Shown piece after piece: positions 7,673-15,799 of a stretch of 33,069 bases of DNA. The number at the start of each line of letters is the position of its first letter. Positions within the stretch are counted from its first letter, which is position 1. Both the position numbers and the translations under genes were made by a program. The DNA comes from Gemmatimonadales bacterium. GTDB taxonomy: Bacteria > Gemmatimonadota > Gemmatimonadetes > Gemmatimonadales > GWC2-71-9. The notes beneath the pieces are model-generated. The model was given only the letters and a program-made list of their open reading frames with translations, did no database searches and was not told where the DNA came from. The stretch is taken from contig JAICPP010000003.1 of assembly GCA_025929805.1 (NCBI GenBank), positions 1-33,069 of the forward strand, given 5' to 3'.

Positions 7673-9070
7673 GTGGCCAATCAGTTTGATGTCATCATCG
7701 TAGGCGGGGGGCCAGCGGGCTATGTGTGTGCCATTCGCGCCGCACAGCTTGGACTCGCCACCGCCGTCGTCGAGCGAGACAAGCTCGGCGGTGTGTGCGT
7801 CAACATCGGCTGTATTCCAACCAAGGCTCTCCTCCACAGTGCATACATAGCAAACCTGGTGAGCCATGACGCCAAGGAGCTGGGCGTGGAGGTCGGGAGC
7901 GTGAAGACCGACTACGGTGTCGCCATGCGGCGCTCCCGAAAGGTCTCGGAGCAGAACTCCAAGGGCGTCGAATTCCTGATGAAGAAGCACAAGGTCACGG
8001 TTATCAAGGGAACCGGAGTCCTGGGGCGTAACCGGATGGTTCGGGTTGCCACGGATGAGTATCAGGCGCGGAAAGCCGTGATCATCGCGACCGGTTCGCG
8101 AGTAAAGGGAATACCCCAGATCGGGCTGGAGATCGATAAGAACGCCGTCATCAGCTCGGACGAGGCGCTGTTTCTCGAGAAGCCACCCGCGTCGCTGGCT
8201 ATCATCGGCGCTGGCGCTGTGGGGTGTGAATTCGCCGATATCTTCAACGCCTTTGGCAGCAAGGTAACGCTGATCGAGGTGCTGCCCAGGATACTGCCGA
8301 TCGAGGATGCCGAAGCTTCCGAGGCCTTGAGCAAGAGCTATAAGAAACGGGGCATTACAGTCCTGGCCGGTGTGAAAGTCAAACAGGCGAAAGTCGGCAA
8401 GGAAAAGGTCACCCTCACCATCGATAACAGCGGCAAGAACGAGACGATCGAAGCCGAAAAGGTTCTGATGGCAGCGGGGCGAGCGGTAAACACCGAGGAT
8501 CTGGGCCTAAAGGAAGCCGGTATCCAGCTCACCGACCGCGGCTTCATCAAGGTGAACCTCGACACTCTGGAAACCACGGCCTCGGGGATCTACGCCATTG
8601 GTGATGTCGCCGGTCCTCCGATGCTGGCCCACAAGGGGAGCCGTGAGGGAGTCGTGGTAGCCGAGCGAATCGCCGGCCATCGGCCCCAGCCCATCAAGTA
8701 TGACAACGTGCCGAGTGTCACGTACTGTCATCCCGAGGTCGCGAGTATCGGGGTCACCGAGGATCAGGCCAAGGAACGGAAGCTGGATTATCAAGTAGGA
8801 CGCTTCCCTTTCAGCGCCAATGGTCGGGCACGAACCGCCGGAGAGACGGAGGGATTCGTCAAGATCATTCGAGACAAGAAGTACGGCGAGATCCTGGGAG
8901 CGCACATCGTAGGGAGCCACGCCTCGGAGATCATTCACGAGTTGGCGGTTGCTCGGCAGAACGAGTACACGGTGGAGGAGGTTGACCTGGCTATTCACGC
9001 CCACCCCACGCTTTCTGAGGCGATTGCCGAGGCCGCTTTGGACTCAATGGGACAGGTGATTCATATCTAG
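7673..9070 (+). CDS. lpdA: Dihydrolipoyl dehydrogenase (PDH E3)
   Basis: This FAD enzyme reoxidises the dihydrolipoyl arm of E2 and reduces NAD+. The 465-residue protein has the FAD-binding GGGPAGY (11-17), the redox disulfide motif C42-V-N-I-G-C47, an NAD-binding segment IIGAGAVGCEFA, and the C-terminal catalytic pair H444-P-x-x-x-E449 in HPTLSEA. I chose GTG at 7673, preceded by GAGGAAG. It starts right at the conserved A-N-Q-F-D-V-I-I-V-G-G-G. The frame stays open upstream to 7598, but those codons are only repeat B. It ends directly against repeat E. Confidence 0.97.
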   Translation: MANQFDVIIVGGGPAGYVCAIRAAQLGLATAVVERDKLGGVCVNIGCIPTKALLHSAYIANLVSHDAKELGVEVGSVKTDYGVAMRRSRKVSEQNSKGVEFLMKKHKVTVIKGTGVLGRNRMVRVATDEYQARKAVIIATGSRVKGIPQIGLEIDKNAVISSDEALFLEKPPASLAIIGAGAVGCEFADIFNAFGSKVTLIEVLPRILPIEDAEASEALSKSYKKRGITVLAGVKVKQAKVGKEKVTLTIDNSGKNETIEAEKVLMAAGRAVNTEDLGLKEAGIQLTDRGFIKVNLDTLETTASGIYAIGDVAGPPMLAHKGSREGVVVAERIAGHRPQPIKYDNVPSVTYCHPEVASIGVTEDQAKERKLDYQVGRFPFSANGRARTAGETEGFVKIIRDKKYGEILGAHIVGSHASEIIHELAVARQNEYTVEEVDLAIHAHPTLSEAIAEAALDSMGQVIHI

Positions 9071-9127
9071 GGACCGGGACCAGGGGCCGGCGACCAGGGT
9101 AGAGGTGAGATGTAGAGGGGAGATCGG
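9071..9127 (+). repeat. Heptad-word tract E (single arm, after lpdA)
   Basis: Immediately after the lpdA stop the sequence reads as 7-nt words GGACCGG, GACCAGG, GGCCGGC, GACCAGG. It then becomes a second, looser run of TAGAGG/GAGAT words up to the next start. No inverted arm is seen. The words are those of repeat F, about 18.6 kb away. Confidence 0.6.
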
Positions 9128-9130
9128 TGA

Positions 9131-9547
9131 ATGATTGCGAGTGGCCAAATCAGGAGTCCCATAGAGTTTGTGGCAGTGGTGGTTTCCTGCGCGACATCCG
9201 CGGGACTGCTGGTGATCACCGCCACAGTCGTGGGCGTCGACGCGCTGCGCACCGACAGCGGCCCTGCCGATCTCAACCTCTCATTTTACCTCCTGGTGGG
9301 AGGAACCCTCTTCGGCATCCTCCTGGCGGCCTATGCGGCCTGGCACCTGCTCGCGCCGGTGGACTCGACGTATCGGCGCGGCGGGCTCGCCATCGTGAGC
9401 GCCTTCGCCACCACGGCAATCATGTTGATCTGCATTCCCATCCATCAGCTCCTCGGCCGGACCGGTCTTCTGGTCCTCCTCTGCCTTTCCGGGGTGACCA
9501 CCCTGGCCCTGGCCCGCCTTGCTCGCCGGCTGGGTGGGAGCCCATGA
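9131..9547 (+). CDS. Small integral membrane protein, unknown
   Basis: The 138-residue protein is almost entirely hydrophobic and shows about four membrane segments (near residues 12-37, 50-72, 85-103 and 108-130), separated by short charged turns (DALRTDSGPAD, PVDSTYRRGG). I recognise no family. It sits between lpdA and lipB, and its stop overlaps the lipB start (ATGA), so it is translated with the lipoate genes. No catalytic residues are apparent. A role near the membrane in the same metabolic unit would be an inference from position only. Confidence 0.68.
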   Translation: MIASGQIRSPIEFVAVVVSCATSAGLLVITATVVGVDALRTDSGPADLNLSFYLLVGGTLFGILLAAYAAWHLLAPVDSTYRRGGLAIVSAFATTAIMLICIPIHQLLGRTGLLVLLCLSGVTTLALARLARRLGGSP

Positions 9548-10239
9548 GCCACCTGCTGTCGGTGCGGGACCTGGGACGCCAGCCATATGGCCGGGTTCTC
9601 GAGCTGCAGCGCCGTCTGGCCCGCCTTCGGGCTGAAGGCGCCCTGACAGAGGATATCCTCCTCCTGGTCGAGCATGATCCGGTCGTGACCCTGGGACGAG
9701 GCGCGCGACCTCAGAGTCTGCCGATTCCGCCAGCAGAGCTCGAGCGACGGGGCGTGGAGGTATGCGAGGTTGAGCGGGGAGGAGACGTCACCTTCCATGG
9801 GCCCGGTCAGCTGGTTGGCTATCCGGTGTTGGACCTGAGAAAACATCGACAGGATCTGCACTGGTATCTGAGGGCACTCGAGGAGGCGCTCATTCAGGGG
9901 CTGAATGCCCTGGGACTGGGCGCAGGCAGGAATCCCGGACTCACTGGGGTATGGACCAGGGGACGCAAGATCGGGAGCATCGGGATTCACGTGAAGCAGT
10001 GGGTTACCTACCATGGGTTTGCGTTGAACGTGAATACCGACCTCTCCTATTTCGATCTGATTGTTCCCTGTGGTATCAAAGACGTTACCATGACCAGTGT
10101 GGCCCTCGAGCTCGGGCGCGTCGACGCCGCCTCGCTCTGGGCCGAGACCCGGGATGCGATTGTAGATGGAATGGGGGCAGCATTCGATCTGAGCCCTGCC
10201 CCGGTTGCCTTTGGGAGGCCAATCGGTTTTTCTCCCTAA
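9544..10239 (+). CDS. lipB: Octanoyl-ACP:protein octanoyltransferase LipB
   Basis: LipB moves octanoyl from acyl carrier protein to the lipoyl domains; LipA then converts it to lipoyl. The 231-residue product shows RGGDVTFHGPGQLVGYP (78-94), the catalytic lysine in GRKIGSIGIHV (Lys142) and the catalytic cysteine in IVPCGIKD (Cys176), all in family positions. The ATG overlaps the preceding stop by 4 bp and has GGGAG about 4 nt upstream. With lipA at the head of the cluster, this gives a complete endogenous lipoylation route around the PDH genes. Confidence 0.96.
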   Translation: MSHLLSVRDLGRQPYGRVLELQRRLARLRAEGALTEDILLLVEHDPVVTLGRGARPQSLPIPPAELERRGVEVCEVERGGDVTFHGPGQLVGYPVLDLRKHRQDLHWYLRALEEALIQGLNALGLGAGRNPGLTGVWTRGRKIGSIGIHVKQWVTYHGFALNVNTDLSYFDLIVPCGIKDVTMTSVALELGRVDAASLWAETRDAIVDGMGAAFDLSPAPVAFGRPIGFSP

Positions 10240-10240
10240 C

Positions 10241-10792
10241 ATGGCTGACTCGACCCGCCGGCCCTCCCCGGAAACCCAGGCTGATCAGAGGATCAGGGAA
10301 ATACTCCGGGCGGCCGACAGTTGGTCCCGCGAAGCACCCCGTGCACTCATGCCCCCTATCCGCGCCGTCTGTATCCGGCTGGCCGAGATGGTCGCGGATC
10401 AGCGGCACTACCTGGCACCACTCCCGGAACCCCAGGAAACCGAACGACGCACCGTCTTGACTCTGGTCGCCGACCGGCTGCGGTCCAAACCGGTTATCGA
10501 GGGGGTGGAACAGCACCTGAAGGAATTGGAGGAGCTTGAGCTGCGCTCGACCGGCTCATGGGCAGTGGTCGCCTCGGCTCAGACCGAGTGGATCACCACT
10601 GCCATCAGGTATCTGGAAGGCTGTGCCGCCCGGCTTCCTGCCGGTGACCGCCCAGATCCCTATTGGGCCGATGACGTGGTCGCCGGGATTATTGCCTCGG
10701 TGCGGGCCCTCATCGGGGTGGACGAGTTGCACGCACGAACCGAGGCCCGCTATTCCGGTCCGGTAAAGCGAGCCTCACCCGAGGAAGAGTAA
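10241..10792 (+). CDS. Hypothetical protein
   Basis: The 183-residue soluble protein has no family I recognise. It is mostly helical and rich in Arg, Glu and Ala, with a leucine-rich central stretch (VEQHLKELEELELR) and an acidic end (SPEEE). The start is chosen at ATG 10241, one base after the lipB stop; a TTG at 10205 inside lipB is an alternative. No good ribosome binding site is seen close to the ATG. Its last 43 bp overlap the 3' end of the convergent M20 peptidase gene. It is probably the last gene of the lipoate/PDH unit. Confidence 0.6.
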   Translation: MADSTRRPSPETQADQRIREILRAADSWSREAPRALMPPIRAVCIRLAEMVADQRHYLAPLPEPQETERRTVLTLVADRLRSKPVIEGVEQHLKELEELELRSTGSWAVVASAQTEWITTAIRYLEGCAARLPAGDRPDPYWADDVVAGIIASVRALIGVDELHARTEARYSGPVKRASPEEE

Positions 10793-12168
10793 GCGCGCGC
10801 CGAACCGCCTTTCTCCGCAAACAACCGGAAGAATCGGCTGAAGATCTCGACTCCACTCCAGAGCTGAGCCAGATCCAGCTTTTCGTTGGGGGAGTGGAGA
10901 CCGTCATCCGGCAGTCCGATCCCGGTAAGAATGACCGGCGCTCCTGCCAGACCCAGCTCCGGCACGATCGGAATCGACCCGCCCGCCCGCACCTGAACAG
11001 CTTTGCGCCCAGTCACCGACTCGAACGCCTCATCCAACACCTCGAATGCCGGCGTGCTGACGTCAACTTGGACCGGATCGCCGCCATGCAACAGGTTTAC
11101 CTCTACGTCCGCCCACTTGGGCGCAGCCTGAGCCACCGCCCGTTTGAGCGCCCTTCCCACTTCCTGAACCTGGTTGCCGGGCACCAATCGCAAGCTCACT
11201 TTGGCGGTGGCCTGAGCGGGAATGACCGTCTTGGCTCCCTCGCCCACAAACCCACCCCTGATCCCATGAATCTCGAAGGTGGGCAACGCCCAGACTCGCT
11301 CGAAGACAGTCCGGTCCTGGAGCCCGGTGAGCACCTTCCCTGTCACCTCGCTTCGGATGAACCCCTCGCGGTCGAATGGCAGCCGCTTCCACGTATCCAA
11401 CTCGGCTTGGGTAGGTGGCTCGACTGCCTCGTAGAGCCCGGGAATCCGGATCTCACCCGTCTCCGATTTCAGGGCACAGAGTATCCGAGCCAGGGTCTCG
11501 ATGGCGTTGGGAGCCACTCCGCCGTAGGTCCCGGAGTGCAGATCCCGCTGGAGGGTACGCACCGAAATCTCGGCATAGCACAGTCCCCGTAGCGCGGTAT
11601 AGACGGCCGGCACCCCCGGCGCGTAGTACGACATGTCACAGACCAGGGCCGCGTCGGCCCGGGTACGTTCAGGCTCTCGCTTGAGCAGCTCGTAGATCAC
11701 CGTGCCGCCACACTCTTCCTCGCCCTCGAAGATGAAATGCACGTTCAGCGGCGGCCGTCCCCCACGATCGAGCACGGCCTGGTAGGCCTTGAGCAGGCAG
11801 AAGACCTGACCTTTGTCGTCCGACGCGCCGCGGGCGTAGAGCTTGCCGTCTCGGACAGTCGGACTGAAGGGAGGCGAGATCCATTCATCCAGCGGATCAG
11901 GCGGCTGGACGTCATAGTGGCCGTAAATCAGAAGAGTGGGTTTTCCAGGAACCTGCGGCCCTTCGCCCCAGACCACCGGATGGCCAGGCCCTTCGAGCAT
12001 ATCTACCGTGGGACACCCCAGCTGATGCAGATGATCCCTGAGCCACTCCGCCGCCCGCCGGCAATCGGCAGCATGGGCGGGCAATGCGCTCACACTGGGA
12101 ATTGCCAGGAACTCGGACAGCTCCCGGATCTGGCGGTCCTGCCCCGATTCTCTCAACGTCGAGTTCAT
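10750..12168 (-). CDS. M20-family dipeptidase / metallopeptidase
   Basis: The 472-residue protein is a cytosolic two-metal peptidase of the M20 (carnosinase-like) group. Visible sites are GHYDVQP (83-89, metal His84), ARGASDDKG (112-120, bridging Asp) and FEGEEECGG (147-155, the catalytic and metal glutamates). A dimerisation lid with LHSGTYGG and a late LHSPNE histidine also fit the family. It likely cleaves dipeptides or N-acyl amino acids. The C-terminal tail (about the last 20 residues, Ser/Gly/Ala-rich) is unusual and overlaps the convergent gene by 43 bp. It lies 16 bp downstream of the aminopeptidase gene and probably shares its transcript. Confidence 0.92.
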   Translation of the reverse strand: MNSTLRESGQDRQIRELSEFLAIPSVSALPAHAADCRRAAEWLRDHLHQLGCPTVDMLEGPGHPVVWGEGPQVPGKPTLLIYGHYDVQPPDPLDEWISPPFSPTVRDGKLYARGASDDKGQVFCLLKAYQAVLDRGGRPPLNVHFIFEGEEECGGTVIYELLKREPERTRADAALVCDMSYYAPGVPAVYTALRGLCYAEISVRTLQRDLHSGTYGGVAPNAIETLARILCALKSETGEIRIPGLYEAVEPPTQAELDTWKRLPFDREGFIRSEVTGKVLTGLQDRTVFERVWALPTFEIHGIRGGFVGEGAKTVIPAQATAKVSLRLVPGNQVQEVGRALKRAVAQAAPKWADVEVNLLHGGDPVQVDVSTPAFEVLDEAFESVTGRKAVQVRAGGSIPIVPELGLAGAPVILTGIGLPDDGLHSPNEKLDLAQLWSGVEIFSRFFRLFAEKGGSARAYSSSGEARFTGPE

Positions 12169-12184
12169 ACCTGAGCCTCACAAG

Positions 12185-13258
12185 TCATTCCGAGCGCTCG
12201 TTCACTGCCCGCTCGAGCCGAACGAACGCGCTGTCTCCCTGCGCTCCCGCCATGAGTGTCTCGAGCGCGCTCACGCTTTGCCGGATGTCCCCCCCGTGCT
12301 GCTGGTGCCAGCGTTCGAACAGGTCGAGCCGAGTCCGGTATATTCTGGCCCCGATCAGCTGCGCGTTGTTTATGGGCCGCTCGGTAAGCCGGCTGACGCG
12401 GTAAGTTCGGAGCCACCGGCCGACCGGTCCTTCCAGCTGGCTTCGGGCCCAGGCCGCTGCCTGCCGGCGGCCCTCCTCCAGAGCGGCAGAGTCGGGCTTT
12501 GTGACGTAGAGCGTCTCCAGTCGGGCAACCAGCGCGGCATAGTAGTCCGCCAACACCGTTTCGTCGTGCCACCGGTCGGCAGCCTGCCGGGCCCGCACGG
12601 TATCACCTCGAGCTCGGAAGAACGCCTCGGCTGAGCGGTACCCCACCAGCTGCGCGAAGCTCTCATTGAATGGAGTCGCGCTTTTCACATACAAAGTGTT
12701 GTGCGCGATCTCGTGGAACACGGTCGCTGCGAGCTCCACCGAATCCCGGGTGAGCGCCGTGGAGAGCAATGGGTCGTTGAACCAACCCAGAGTGGAGAAG
12801 GCCCCCGAGGGACGCAGATAGGTGTCATACCCGCGGGCGGCAAACCGGGCAGCTTCCCGTCGTGCGGCCTCGAGGTCAAAAAATCCCTTGTAAGGAATTT
12901 TTCCTACTATCGGATACTTCCAGGTGTGGGGACAGATGCAATCTTTCGGCGCGGCCTGAAGCACCAGCAGCAGGGTATCCCGGCCGACATCGGCGTAAGC
13001 CGTATACGTCTCTTTTGCTTCGAGCCCCAGCTGGGCCGCAAAGTCCCGGGCTGCCAGCACCAGCTCCAGGGAGCGTCGGACGTTTGGTTTGACCGAGCTG
13101 TCTCGAACCAATCGAGAGATCGGTTGGCGTGACTTGAGAATGCGGGTTTCTTCAAACCCCGCGCGCGTGATGTAGCGGACATCATCGCTGGCCAGGTAGG
13201 CAGTGCCGTATCCGGCAAAGATCGCAGCCACGAGGGCGAGGAAAATCATGCGCTTCAA
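12185..13258 (-). CDS. Putative zinc aminopeptidase (PF10023-like)
   Basis: The 357-residue product has an N-terminal membrane anchor or signal (about 4-20), then a domain with STLGWFNDPLLST (155-167), the zinc motif H182-E-I-A-H186, and FNESFAQLVG (197-206) supplying the third ligand. This order is that of the PF10023 'putative aminopeptidase' family, whose members are periplasmic or membrane-bound zinc proteases. A TTG start overlapping the upstream stop (TTGA) gives a basic K-R before the hydrophobic core; ATG at 13249 is the alternative. It is translationally coupled to the upstream protease gene and followed by the M20 peptidase, so the three may form a peptide-degrading set. Confidence 0.85.
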   Translation of the reverse strand: MKRMIFLALVAAIFAGYGTAYLASDDVRYITRAGFEETRILKSRQPISRLVRDSSVKPNVRRSLELVLAARDFAAQLGLEAKETYTAYADVGRDTLLLVLQAAPKDCICPHTWKYPIVGKIPYKGFFDLEAARREAARFAARGYDTYLRPSGAFSTLGWFNDPLLSTALTRDSVELAATVFHEIAHNTLYVKSATPFNESFAQLVGYRSAEAFFRARGDTVRARQAADRWHDETVLADYYAALVARLETLYVTKPDSAALEEGRRQAAAWARSQLEGPVGRWLRTYRVSRLTERPINNAQLIGARIYRTRLDLFERWHQQHGGDIRQSVSALETLMAGAQGDSAFVRLERAVNERSE

Positions 13259-14919
13259 CGAATCCGAACGAGGGCAATCCGCGGCACGATGGACCTGGGC
13301 AGCTGCCCACCGCTGGCATTGGTCAGCCTGAGATCTACCGCTGCCGCGCCCGGGGCTTGCACCACTCGCACGTGCCGGCCGGATCCCGCTCGCAGGGTTC
13401 CGTTGTGACCGTAGTTAGTCCCGTCGGTGCTGTCCGGAGCCAAGGGGAATGCCATCCCGTTCGCTTCAGCGGCGAGTCGAAAGTTCCAGCTCTTGTATCT
13501 GAGGCGGCTACCCGGAGCGGAGAACCCCGGGAGATCATCGAGATAGTTCGCCAGCTGCCATTCGCCTACCAAAATAGAAAAGTCTACACCAGTCCGAGCG
13601 GTCACATTGACACTGCCGAGCTGACTGGTAGCCACCAGGGCGCGGGTCAGGTCGGTCCCCATGATCGTGTCGGTGGCAAAGTGGTCCGCCAGCCAGCGCA
13701 CGAAGAGCCAGTTCGCGCCTCGCTCCTCCAGCTTTCCAGTGGAATTTCCCGGCTCGATCAGGAAGAAATCTTCCGGGGATGCCAGATACTCAAACGCGTT
13801 CAACAGGTCGCCCTGTCCCAGAAATTCTGCCGCACAGGACGGCGAGCTGGGACATTCCGAATCCGGAATCTGGCGGCCGCCCAGCTCCTCAGCGAAGTGA
13901 GAGAGTCCTTCGTTCAACCAGGTATCCTCCGCGGGACTATTCCGGATCAGGACGTGCTGGTTGAAACTGATCATGTGCTGCAGCTCATGAATGAAGGTCG
14001 CGGGTAGCCGGCTGTTCGCCTCGTCCTTGGAGATGGTGCACGCCGAGTTGTTGGGGTCGGGAACCAGACCGTAGAAGACCTCGGCTTCATTGGATCCGGG
14101 GTTCTCGCTCGATCGCGGGAGCAGATCCGCGCCGAAGAAATACCCCAGGATTACCCGTCCGGTGCTGTTGCAGTCGGGACTGAGCGCGTTGACCAGTTGA
14201 GTCAGGAGGACAATGATCACCCCATTCGCGTCGACATCGGACTCCTCACCAAAGGCCGCTGCATCGATCGGATAGAGATACTGATCGAAGAGCACTCGTA
14301 CCCGGTCCAGATCGGTGTCGGTGTAACCGCCGACCGGCGCAGCATTGTCCACGAAGATCGCGACCCGTTGTCCAACCGATCGGGCGGTCGCCGTACTCTG
14401 CACAAACTCGGTGCACTCCGAGGACGAGCACACGTCGAACGACCGCTGCTCCCCCACGACCGGCGGGGGAGCGCCGGCTACTTCGATCCGCCCGCGGCTG
14501 AACAGGGCATGAGAGACCTCGCCGGCCAGGGCTCGCTCGCGCGCCCGGAGCAGACTATGGAACCGCTGGGGAGGTAGCGGCTTCCGAAAGGCCGACAGGA
14601 TGGGCGAGGGCAAGGGGGATGCCGCGGCCAGGGGGGCCGACACGCCACTCAAGAGGTAGGGTGAGGACACCCCGGCGGGAGTCTCCTGACCGGCGGTAGC
14701 CAGCGGAACGTAGAGATGCTCCGCACCGGCTGATCCTGCTGCGGGCAGCCGAACACAGGCCCCCGCAAAAGGGTCCAGAATCTGATGCTGGCCCACCGCG
14801 AGCGCCCGGGTGCTCGCCTCTGAGCACTCCAGCGACCCCGTACCGGGACCGGTGCTGTCACTGCAGCCAGCCAGGGTGAGACCCGCCAGAGTGGTAATGA
14901 AGGCGCGCTTGCGTCGCAC
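13255..14919 (-). CDS. Secreted lipoprotein metalloprotease (HExxH)
   Basis: The 554-residue protein has a basic N-terminus and the lipobox L-A-G-C (Cys19), followed by S-D-S-T-G-P-G. The catalytic region has H311-E-L-Q-H315 and, about 20 residues on, WLNEGLSHFAEE (334-345) with a likely third ligand Glu337. This resembles the M30-type layout. Upstream of it are a Cys pair (C164, C169) and a D-x-D-x-N-G segment (D228 to G233) that may bind calcium. Start choice: GTG at 14919 has GGTGGAG 8 nt upstream; the frame is open further to 15000, but that part gives no signal peptide. It probably acts outside the inner membrane. Its 5' side lies back-to-back with hisIE. Confidence 0.8.
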   Translation of the reverse strand: MRRKRAFITTLAGLTLAGCSDSTGPGTGSLECSEASTRALAVGQHQILDPFAGACVRLPAAGSAGAEHLYVPLATAGQETPAGVSSPYLLSGVSAPLAAASPLPSPILSAFRKPLPPQRFHSLLRARERALAGEVSHALFSRGRIEVAGAPPPVVGEQRSFDVCSSSECTEFVQSTATARSVGQRVAIFVDNAAPVGGYTDTDLDRVRVLFDQYLYPIDAAAFGEESDVDANGVIIVLLTQLVNALSPDCNSTGRVILGYFFGADLLPRSSENPGSNEAEVFYGLVPDPNNSACTISKDEANSRLPATFIHELQHMISFNQHVLIRNSPAEDTWLNEGLSHFAEELGGRQIPDSECPSSPSCAAEFLGQGDLLNAFEYLASPEDFFLIEPGNSTGKLEERGANWLFVRWLADHFATDTIMGTDLTRALVATSQLGSVNVTARTGVDFSILVGEWQLANYLDDLPGFSAPGSRLRYKSWNFRLAAEANGMAFPLAPDSTDGTNYGHNGTLRAGSGRHVRVVQAPGAAAVDLRLTNASGGQLPRSIVPRIALVRIR

Positions 14920-15006
14920 TTGCTGAACTCCACCGTTGCGGAAGCAGGGAAAACGAACACGGAAGAACCGCGTGGTAGACAGCAAAATAAGGTGCCGCAA
15001 CAGCTT

Positions 15007-15042
15007 TTGACAATCTTCCGGCCTGCCGGTACTTTCTCATCC
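15007..15042 (+). promoter_or_regulatory. Promoter for hisIE (candidate, leaderless)
   Basis: A perfect TTGACA (15007-15012) is followed by a 17-bp spacer and TACTTT (15030-15035). The expected transcription start, about 7 nt further, falls at the hisIE GTG (15043). No Shine-Dalgarno precedes that GTG, so translation may be leaderless. The -10 box is weak (3 of 6). Confidence 0.5.
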
Positions 15043-15708
15043 GTGTCCGAGAACAATCGGCTGTCGGCGGTCAAGTTCGGTGCTGACGGACTGGTGCCGG
15101 TCGTGACCCAGGAGAGCCGTTCCGGCGACATTCTGATGCTCGCCTACGCCAATCGAGACGCGCTCGACCGCACGCTCTCCACCGGTTTTGCTCACTACTA
15201 CAGCAGATCCCGCGGCACCTTGTGGCAGAAAGGGGAGACGTCGGGGCAGACTCAGCGGGTGACCGAGATCCGACTGGACTGCGACGGCGACGCCGTTCTC
15301 TATCGGGTGGAGCAGGAGGGGCCTGCCTGCCATACCGGCACGAGGACTTGCTTCTCGACCGTAATCGAGCGGACCGGCGGTCTGGCGGACGGCCGGTCGA
15401 TGGAAGAGGATCCGGGCGGCCATCTGCTCAGCCGCCTGGCGCGTACGATTGCGGCACGGGCCCAAGAACGACCGGAAGGATCGTACACGGCGAAGCTGCT
15501 GGCCAGCGGGGTGCCCCGGATCTCGCAAAAAGTTGGCGAAGAGGCGGTCGAGACCGTCGTGGCGGCAAATACGCAGAGTGACGAGCGTCTCGCCTGCGAA
15601 TCAGCCGACCTCATCTATCACTGGTTGGTGCTCCTGCATGCACGTCGCGTCTCACTGGATGCAGTGTGGGAGGAGCTTGAAAAGCGGGGAGAAAAGCGTG
15701 AGCGGTGA
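15043..15708 (+). CDS. hisIE: Bifunctional phosphoribosyl-AMP cyclohydrolase / phosphoribosyl-ATP pyrophosphatase
   Basis: This fusion protein carries out steps 2 and 3 of histidine synthesis. In the 221 residues, the HisI half (about 1-112) has YYSRSRGTLWQKGETSG (52-68) and the zinc cysteines C80, C96 and C103 in the cyclohydrolase motifs. The HisE half (about 126-215) has SYTAKLLASGVPRISQKVGE with the EEAVE helix. GTG 15043 is chosen because conservation begins just after it; the frame is open upstream but overlaps the divergent gene. The last residues (KRER) and the stop lie in repeat C. No other his gene is in the window, so hisIE is separated from the rest of the pathway here. Confidence 0.93.
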   Translation: MSENNRLSAVKFGADGLVPVVTQESRSGDILMLAYANRDALDRTLSTGFAHYYSRSRGTLWQKGETSGQTQRVTEIRLDCDGDAVLYRVEQEGPACHTGTRTCFSTVIERTGGLADGRSMEEDPGGHLLSRLARTIAARAQERPEGSYTAKLLASGVPRISQKVGEEAVETVVAANTQSDERLACESADLIYHWLVLLHARRVSLDAVWEELEKRGEKRER

Positions 15709-15783
15709 ACGTGAACGGTAAACGGGATCTTGCACCGAGGTCGATCTCTCCTCCCGTTCACCGCCAACCCTCACCGTTTACGC
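15696..15783. repeat. Heptad-word inverted repeat C (hisIE-dnaE)
   Basis: Two 32-nt arms (15696-15727 and 15752-15783) are complementary at 24 of 32 positions, with a 24-nt spacer. The left arm includes the hisIE stop and reads as GGTGAAC, GTGAAC, GGTAAAC words, the family of repeats A and B. The right arm ends 16 bp before the dnaE start. Confidence 0.82.
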
Positions 15784-15799
15784 ATTGATATAAAGGGAT

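Noticed and set aside
14920..15042. Longer HisIE start at 14920
   Set aside because: It would abut the divergent protease start, its residues do not look like HisI, and it would run across the promoter.
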